Translations under genes and position numbers: made by a program
Origin: an uncultured Bacteroidota bacterium
GTDB lineage: Bacteria; Bacteroidota; Bacteroidia; UKL13-3
Assembly (NCBI GenBank): GCA_903850915.1
Contig: CAINMV010000026.1
Coordinates: 1 to 40,464, forward strand
Direction: 5' to 3'
DNA length: 40,464 bases
The notes under the pieces: model-generated
Told to the model about the DNA's origin: nothing
What the model saw: the letters and a program-made list of their open reading frames with translations, nothing else
Databases searched by the model: none
Shown here: positions 34,972 through 40,464 of the stretch, one piece after another
How positions within the stretch are numbered: the first letter of the stretch is position 1
Layout of the letters: the number at the start of each line of letters is the position of its first letter

Positions 34972-36165
34972 ATGAAAATAGTAGTACTAACCACGCGTAT
35001 TCCTTATCCATTAATGGATGGTGGAAGTATTGCCACCATGCAAATGCTGCAAAGCTTGATTAACTGTGGTTATGTGGTGAAATTATTGTCATTAAACACC
35101 AACAAACACTTTGTAGAAAAGGGAAGCCTCCCCCCAATTTTTAATACCTTAGCTATAGAATCCACTGATATTGATACAAATGTCAACTTTAAAGATGCTT
35201 TTAAAAATTTATTTAGCGATAAAAGCTATAACGCCAATCGTTTTTATAGTGATGACTTTCGGCAATTAATTGTTCAAACGTTAGTGCGATCAGAGTACGA
35301 TGTGGTCCTCTTTGATGGCATTTACTCGGCAGTGTATTTAAATACTGTAAAGCAATTTAGCAAGGCGAAACGGATTTTAAGGCCGCATAATATTGAGCAC
35401 GATATTTGGATAAAAGCAGCACTCGATGAATCATTTCCGAAAAATTGGTACATCAGTTTGCTCGCAAAAAAATTAAAGAAATTTGAATATTTAAGTTGGC
35501 CTTTGTTCGATGCCATAATACCAATTTCTATCATCGATGAATTCACAATTAGAAAAGCAGCCAATACAACTCAAAAAATCCGAACCTTACCCACCGCCAT
35601 CGATGTAAAAAAGATTATAGCCAACAATGCTTTGGCCGACTGCAAAAAAATATTCCATCTTGGAAGCATGGATTGGGCACCAAACCAGCAGGCGATGGAG
35701 TGGTTTCTGTCCATGGTTTGGAATAAAGTTGAAAGCGCGTGCAAAGGACAATTTTTTATGGCTGGAAGAAATATGCCAGAGGATTTCTTTAAATATGCCA
35801 ACGATAGAATAAAAGTAGAGGGTGACATTGAAAATGTTTATGAATTTATGAATGACAAACAAATAATGGTGGTACCATTATTTGCGGGTAGTGGCATACG
35901 TATTAAAATCTTGGAAGGAATGGCCGCCGCCAAAACAATTATCACCACCTCACTAGGCGTGCAAGGTATTGACGCCTACGATAAAGAACACGTCATGATA
36001 GCAAACAATCCTTTGGCCTTTGCTGATGCTATTATTTGGTGTGTTAAAAATGAAACAAAATGCAAAGAAATTGGCAATAATGCACGTAAATTAATTGAAG
36101 AAAAATACAGCATAGAGAATTTCGAGGAAGAATTAAGTAAGTTTATAGCCGAAGTAACTAGTTAA
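34972..36165 (+). CDS. Glycosyltransferase (GT4-like)
   Basis: This 397-residue cytoplasmic or membrane-associated GT-B enzyme starts with MKIVVLTTRIPYPLMDGGSI, carries RPHNIEHDIW in the first half and IRTLPTAIDV at the domain junction. The C-terminal donor domain includes FHLGSMDWAPNQQAMEWFL and GSGIRIKILEGMAAAKTII, where the last segment holds the conserved glutamate pattern of GT4. It probably transfers a sugar to an envelope glycan. The donor and acceptor are unknown. It begins 4 bp after the LptF/LptG-like gene and is followed 6 bp later by a second enzyme of the same kind. Confidence 0.9.
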   Translation: MKIVVLTTRIPYPLMDGGSIATMQMLQSLINCGYVVKLLSLNTNKHFVEKGSLPPIFNTLAIESTDIDTNVNFKDAFKNLFSDKSYNANRFYSDDFRQLIVQTLVRSEYDVVLFDGIYSAVYLNTVKQFSKAKRILRPHNIEHDIWIKAALDESFPKNWYISLLAKKLKKFEYLSWPLFDAIIPISIIDEFTIRKAANTTQKIRTLPTAIDVKKIIANNALADCKKIFHLGSMDWAPNQQAMEWFLSMVWNKVESACKGQFFMAGRNMPEDFFKYANDRIKVEGDIENVYEFMNDKQIMVVPLFAGSGIRIKILEGMAAAKTIITTSLGVQGIDAYDKEHVMIANNPLAFADAIIWCVKNETKCKEIGNNARKLIEEKYSIENFEEELSKFIAEVTS

Positions 36166-36171
36166 ATAATT

Positions 36172-37368
36172 TTGAAAATCTTATATATAACGTCGCGCTT
36201 CCCTTATCCGCTCGAAAAAGGCGATAAGTTACGTGCGTATAATCAGATAAAAGAGCTTTCAAAAACACATGAAATCATACTTTATTCCATCACCGAAAAT
36301 GTGATTCAGGAACGATGGGACCAAGAAATAAACCGCATTACCTATTACCACGAGATCTCATTTTTAAAAAAGTGGCAACGATATGCAAACTTTTTTCGAG
36401 GTATTTTCAACGCTCTACCCTTTCAAATAAATTATTTTTATAACAAAAAAAGAAAAAAGCAAATTGAAAAGTTAATCGTTCGCTTTCAACCTGATCTGGT
36501 TTTTTGTCAGCTTATACGGATGAGTGAATATATAAAAGATAGCAGAATACCCAAAGTTTTAGATTACATGGATGCCTTTAGTAAAGGAGTTCAAAGGCGC
36601 ATGGAAAATCAACCTTTCTATATCAAAAAACTATTCGAGGTTGAATATCGTCGTCTACTCAGCTATGAAGGGGCTATATTTCAACATTTTGATGCCGCCG
36701 TAATAATTTCAAATGCAGATAAAGAACTAATACCAGTAATTAACAATAATGAAATTGAAATAATTAGAAACGGCGTTAATTTTGATTACTTCAAGCCTCA
36801 GCCAAATGTTATAAAAGAATATGATATTGTGTTTACCGGTAATATGAGTTACCCTCCTAATGTTTCTGCCGTTCTCTTTCTTCATAATGAAGTGCTGCCT
36901 TTATTAAAAGTTGCGCATCCTCAAATTAAAATTCTAATTGCAGGCGCTAATCCTTCGGCAAGGGTGAAAGAACTAAATGCATCTAATTTTGTTGTTACTG
37001 GATGGGTTGAGGATATAAATATCTATTACGACAAATCGAAAATATTTATAGCTCCAATGTTTATTGGTACTGGACTGCAAAATAAGCTATTAGAAGCTAT
37101 GGCTATGCGACTACCTTGTATTACATCGCCACTTGTTAATAAATCACTGGGCGCCGCGGCGCAGCATGAACTGTTAATTGCTGAAACCGCTGAGGAATAT
37201 GCACACTTTGTTATTCAATTACTTGGAAATTCTAACTTTGCTGACCAAGTTGCTTTAGATGGCTATAACTTTGTGACACAGAATTTTAGTTGGAGCAGCA
37301 CCACAGATCAACTAAACTTGATTTTTCAAAAGATAACCTATAATACTTCAACGTATAATCCATCATAG
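36172..37368 (+). CDS. Glycosyltransferase (GT4-like), TTG start
   Basis: This 398-residue GT-B enzyme starts MKILYITSRFPYPLEKGDKL with a TTG codon at 36172, which is the only start that keeps the complete N-terminal motif. The rest resembles the PEP-CTERM/EpsH1-associated sugar transferase group: IIRNGVNFDYF at the domain junction, then FTGNMSYPPNVSAVLFLHNE, and the donor-site GTGLQNKLLEAMAMRLPCIT. It likely shares its pathway with the enzyme 6 bp upstream, as their N termini are similar. The 3' end overlaps the converging metallo-hydrolase by 31 bp. Confidence 0.88.
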   Translation: MKILYITSRFPYPLEKGDKLRAYNQIKELSKTHEIILYSITENVIQERWDQEINRITYYHEISFLKKWQRYANFFRGIFNALPFQINYFYNKKRKKQIEKLIVRFQPDLVFCQLIRMSEYIKDSRIPKVLDYMDAFSKGVQRRMENQPFYIKKLFEVEYRRLLSYEGAIFQHFDAAVIISNADKELIPVINNNEIEIIRNGVNFDYFKPQPNVIKEYDIVFTGNMSYPPNVSAVLFLHNEVLPLLKVAHPQIKILIAGANPSARVKELNASNFVVTGWVEDINIYYDKSKIFIAPMFIGTGLQNKLLEAMAMRLPCITSPLVNKSLGAAAQHELLIAETAEEYAHFVIQLLGNSNFADQVALDGYNFVTQNFSWSSTTDQLNLIFQKITYNTSTYNPS

Positions 37369-38102
37369 GCCAAAAAAATGCCATTTGGCAATTGGCTATT
37401 TTCTTCCTCATGCAATCCAAGCTGATGACTAATATGTGTAAAATAGGTTTTCTCGGCGCCTATTTCCTGAGCCAAAGCAATAGCCTCTGCTAGAGAAAAA
37501 TGCGATATATGCGTTTCCTTGCGAAGCGCATTTAGCACCAAAATTTTAGACCCAATAATCTTTTTTTTCTCTTGTTCAGAGATAAAATTCGCATCTGTGA
37601 TATACGTAAAATCACCAATTCGAAATCCTTTGACAGGCAATTTATAATGATATAATTCGATAGGTGTAATGGATGTTCCTGCGGCCATAAAAGGTTCATT
37701 CGCAATGGAATGCATATTTACCTCTGGCACCCCTGGATATTTAATTTCATCAAAAATATAAGGAAACTCTCTGTGTATGGCTATTTGAACAATTTCATCA
37801 GCATAAATATCAATGCGCCTTTGTCCGATATAGTTAAATGCGCGGATATCATCCATCCCTGCAATATGATCTTTGTGGGCATGTGTAAAAATTAGTGCAT
37901 CCAAACGTTTTACATTTTCGCGCAACATTTGTTGTCTAAAATCAGGGCCTGAATCAATTACAATGACTTTACCTTCAATCTCAACCATAACGCTAGTGCG
38001 TAATCGTTTATCTTTTGAGTCAGCACTCGTGCAAACATTACACGGACAAGCTATTAGCGGTATTCCTTGTGAAGTTCCTGTTCCTAAAAATGTTATCTTC
38101 AT
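37338..38102 (-). CDS. MBL-fold metallo-hydrolase (PhnP-like)
   Basis: This 254-residue cytoplasmic metal-dependent hydrolase starts MKITFLGTGTSQGIPLIACP. The cysteines C19, C21 and C24 in ACPCNVC resemble the structural zinc site of PhnP-type enzymes. The MBL motif is HAHKDH at 74-79, followed by HIAGMDDIRAFN, and a late FTHISHQLG supplies further ligands. In the family this cleaves cyclic phosphate esters, but the substrate here is not known. The gene overlaps the 3' end of the glycosyltransferase by 31 bp in a tail-to-tail arrangement and is divergent from the HerA-like ATPase. Confidence 0.92.
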   Translation of the reverse strand: MKITFLGTGTSQGIPLIACPCNVCTSADSKDKRLRTSVMVEIEGKVIVIDSGPDFRQQMLRENVKRLDALIFTHAHKDHIAGMDDIRAFNYIGQRRIDIYADEIVQIAIHREFPYIFDEIKYPGVPEVNMHSIANEPFMAAGTSITPIELYHYKLPVKGFRIGDFTYITDANFISEQEKKKIIGSKILVLNALRKETHISHFSLAEAIALAQEIGAEKTYFTHISHQLGLHEEENSQLPNGIFLAYDGLYVEVL

Positions 38103-38269
38103 TTCTTTTTACGACACGTTGGGGTTGGCACTTCGCCTTTCATGGAAATTGAACCAATTATTGTAGTACTTGATTTATTCAAATTAATGAGCACAAAGAT
38201 TGTGAAAAACATCTGCTTGTTTAAGTTTTTTTAATGCATTTAATTAGTAGCAAATTAATAGTTTTTATT

Positions 38270-39823
38270 ATGTCCGACAAACAACAATTTATTGAGTCCA
38301 TTAAAAAATCATATTCAGCCACCCAGTCTCATATATATTTAGGTGCGGGTTTGCTCAATGGAGAAATTATTAGCGAAGCGCAAATAAATTTGCCTTTGCA
38401 GATGATGAATCGTCATGGCTTGATTTCAGGAGCCACCGGAAGCGGAAAAACAAGGACATTACAGGTTATTGCAGAACAGTTGAGCGATGCCGGTGTGCCT
38501 GTGTTTATGAGTGATATAAAGGGCGATTTAAGTGGATTAGGGGTTGCAGGAACAACGAATACAAAACTTGAAGAACGCGCCAAAGCATTGGGCTTCGAAT
38601 TTAAACCTTCCGCTTTCCCAATTGAACTATACTCGCTAACCGGGAAAACTGGGGCGCAAATGCGATCTACAGTTTCGGAGTTTGGCCCTATATTACTATC
38701 TAAGATTTTCGAATTGAATGATATTCAACAAGGTGTATTAAGTATAATTTTTAAATATTGTGACGATAATGGCTTACCACTTGTTGATTTAAACGATTTG
38801 AAAAAAGTGCTAAATTATCTTACAGAAGGTGCTGGTGCAGCTGAAATAAAGGAAAGTTATGGCAAAATTTCATCTTCAACTTCTGGCACTATTTTGCGTA
38901 AAATTGTAGCCTTAGAGCAACAAGGTGTGGGACAAATTTTTGGAGAAAAAAGTTTCGATGTCGAAGATCTCTTTTCAAAAATAGACGGTAAAGGAGTAAT
39001 CAGTTTGTTAAACATCTCCGACATGCAGACCAATCAGATGGTGTTTTCAACCTTCATGGTATCATTACTTGCTGAGTTATACCACACCTTACCTGAGGCG
39101 GGCGATTTGGACAAGCCGAAGCTCGTGTTCTTTTTGGACGAAGCCCATTTGCTATTTAAAGATGCACCCAAGGCTTTCTTAAATCAGATAGAACAAGTAA
39201 TCCGGCTAATTCGGTCCAAAGGAGTAGGCGTATTCTTTTGCACACAGCAACCTACCGATGTACCCGATACTGTTTTAGCGCAATTAGGGAATCGAATTCA
39301 ACATGTATTGCGCGCATTTACGCCCAACGACGCTGACAATTTAGCAAAAGTTGTAAAAACGTACCCAAAAAGTACGTACTATAACATTAACAATACACTT
39401 ACTAGTCTTGGAATTGGACAAGCATTAATAACTGTATTAAATGAAAAAGGGATTCCAACCGAAGTCGCTGTAACCCATTTGACACCGCCAAGAGCAATAA
39501 TGGGTCCGATGCCCGTGAAAGAATACAATGATGTTTTACAAAATAGCGATTTGTATAAAAAATACAAAGTTGCGGTTGACCCAGAAAGTGCCTTTGAAAT
39601 GCTAGAAGCGCGACTTAAAAAATCACAATCTGAGAATTTAGATACAGAAGAAGAAGACGTAAAAACACCATCTACAAGAGTGAAAAAAGAAAAAAGCACC
39701 TTCGAAGAGGTAATCAACTCTCCTATTTTGAGAAGTATTGGAACCCAACTTATTCGTAGTACTTTTAGTATGCTACTTGGTGGCAAAACGTCGTCTTCCA
39801 AAAGGAAAAATGGCTTTTTTTAA
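38270..39823 (+). CDS. HerA/YjgR-like ATPase (DUF853)
   Basis: The ATG at 38270 gives 517 residues. A start at 38234 adds an unlikely leader. Walker A is GATGSGKT at 54-61, followed by VFMSDIKGDLSGL, and Walker B is KLVFFLDEAHLLF. Then come IRLIRSKGVGVFFCTQQPTD and QLGNRIQHVLRAFTPNDAD, typical of the YjgR group of HerA-like ATPases. The function of YjgR is unclear, though related HerA proteins act in DNA end processing with NurA. No nurA gene is nearby. The tail has an acidic linker and a C-terminal segment ending SKRKNGFF. Confidence 0.95.
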   Translation: MSDKQQFIESIKKSYSATQSHIYLGAGLLNGEIISEAQINLPLQMMNRHGLISGATGSGKTRTLQVIAEQLSDAGVPVFMSDIKGDLSGLGVAGTTNTKLEERAKALGFEFKPSAFPIELYSLTGKTGAQMRSTVSEFGPILLSKIFELNDIQQGVLSIIFKYCDDNGLPLVDLNDLKKVLNYLTEGAGAAEIKESYGKISSSTSGTILRKIVALEQQGVGQIFGEKSFDVEDLFSKIDGKGVISLLNISDMQTNQMVFSTFMVSLLAELYHTLPEAGDLDKPKLVFFLDEAHLLFKDAPKAFLNQIEQVIRLIRSKGVGVFFCTQQPTDVPDTVLAQLGNRIQHVLRAFTPNDADNLAKVVKTYPKSTYYNINNTLTSLGIGQALITVLNEKGIPTEVAVTHLTPPRAIMGPMPVKEYNDVLQNSDLYKKYKVAVDPESAFEMLEARLKKSQSENLDTEEEDVKTPSTRVKKEKSTFEEVINSPILRSIGTQLIRSTFSMLLGGKTSSSKRKNGFF

Positions 39824-39971
39824 TCCAAAATATACCACTTTTGTAATCATTTAGTTTATATTCGCCTAATTACTTTGGAGTAATCGTACAGCATTTTGTT
39901 ATTTTCTATTTAGAATATTCAACATACTAAGCGAAATTAGATTTAACCTAATTTACTCCGTATCGAAAAAA

Positions 39972-40464
39972 ATGATTGCAAAAAACACTGTTATGTTGAT
40001 TGGCGCCACTGGTTTGGTTGGCAATCTCACCTTGAAAAAACTCCTTGAGGATGATTTTTTTGATGAAGTTCGAGTAATATCACGTAGATCAACGGGATAT
40101 AAACATCCCAAACTTCAAGAATTAAACATTGATTTTGAAGACCTTCAAGGCCATTTAAAATTTCTAAAATGTGAAGTATTAATCAGTTGCCTTGGCAGCA
40201 CAATGAAAAAGGCAGGAAACAAACAAACATTTAAACGTTTTGATTATTACTACCCATCGGAAGTAGCTGGATATTGTCGCATGAATGGAACAAAAAAAAT
40301 GGTTTTATTAAGCGCTCAAGGTGCTGATGAGCATTCGTTATTTTATTACAATCAGATAAAAGGGAAACTTGAAAATATTTGCAAAGAACTATCGTTTAAG
40401 GAACTCGATATCTTAAGGCCCTCTTTAATTTTAGGTCACAGAAATGAACATCGCACAGGCGAAC
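39972..40464 (+). CDS. NAD(P)-binding oxidoreductase (TIP30/HTATIP2-like), truncated by the window edge
   Basis: The open frame runs from the ATG at 39972 to the window end without a stop, giving 164 codons of a longer protein. It begins MIAKNTVMLIGATGLVGNLT, a Rossmann-fold GxTGxxG motif, and carries RVISRRSTGYKHPKL, LISCLGSTMKKAG, FDYYYPSEVAGYC, LLSAQGADEHSLFYYNQIKG and LRPSLILGHRNEHRTGE. These match the TIP30/HTATIP2-like group of atypical short-chain dehydrogenases. The substrate is unknown. It lies 148 bp downstream of the HerA-like gene on the same strand, which leaves room for its own promoter. Confidence 0.9.
   Translation, partial: MIAKNTVMLIGATGLVGNLTLKKLLEDDFFDEVRVISRRSTGYKHPKLQELNIDFEDLQGHLKFLKCEVLISCLGSTMKKAGNKQTFKRFDYYYPSEVAGYCRMNGTKKMVLLSAQGADEHSLFYYNQIKGKLENICKELSFKELDILRPSLILGHRNEHRTGE

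Noticed and set aside
39379-39801. Open frame of 140 codons opposite the HerA-like gene
   Set aside because: It is antisense to a strongly conserved gene, and its serine-rich composition mirrors the coding strand.

Overview
The window looks like a chromosomal segment of an AT-rich member of the Bacteroidota. The evidence is a secreted protein with a type IX secretion C-terminal sorting domain (YPNPA motif), several CarboxypepD_reg-like proteins including a DUF5686 protein, WbqC, a HPPK/deoxynucleoside-kinase pair, a heme-binding CxxCH protein and a START-like protein, all typical of that phylum, plus weak ribosome-binding sites. No phage, insertion sequence, CRISPR array or rRNA was seen. The only RNA gene is a tRNA-Asp.

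Layout. 1-4050 is the most accessory-looking part: a T9SS cargo protein, a decayed RecA/RadA-like ATPase fragment with no start, a CxxC-containing secreted protein of unknown function and a small cysteine-rich secreted partner. 4052-10247 (minus) holds argS, a DUF5686 outer-membrane protein, an ABC ATPase without a visible permease, and a CarboxypepD_reg-like protein. 10260-16472 (minus) is a probable five-gene operon closed by a clear terminator: M23 peptidase, APC amino-acid permease, lipoprotein, penicillin-binding-type serine hydrolase, paralogous lipoprotein. An OmpA-family lipoprotein (16654-17496) with its own terminator follows.

17656-26310 (minus) is the most unusual part. Two homologous cassettes, each an M48-like HEXXH protease of about 785 residues followed 4 bp later by a small outer-membrane beta-barrel protein, flank a YidD-domain protein with a signal peptide and two TPR/DUF5683-like proteins. 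A 31-32 bp block with promoter-like character is conserved upstream of both protease genes. I propose this as a candidate envelope system. Its function is not known from the sequence.

26643-40464 is mostly housekeeping or envelope genes in mixed orientation: tRNA-Asp, accA, a WbqC-family protein, a LpxL/HtrB-like acyltransferase, a deoxynucleoside kinase overlapping folK, a membrane-anchored unknown, a heme-binding protein, a PAP2 phosphatase, a START-like protein, an unknown, then an LptF/LptG permease with two glycosyltransferases, a PhnP-like metallo-hydrolase, a HerA/YjgR-like ATPase and a truncated TIP30-like NAD(P)-binding protein running off the right edge.

As a whole the window is dominated by cell-envelope functions: lipoproteins, outer-membrane barrels, peptidoglycan hydrolases, lipid A acylation and LPS transport. 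All assignments come from reading motifs by eye. No database search was run.
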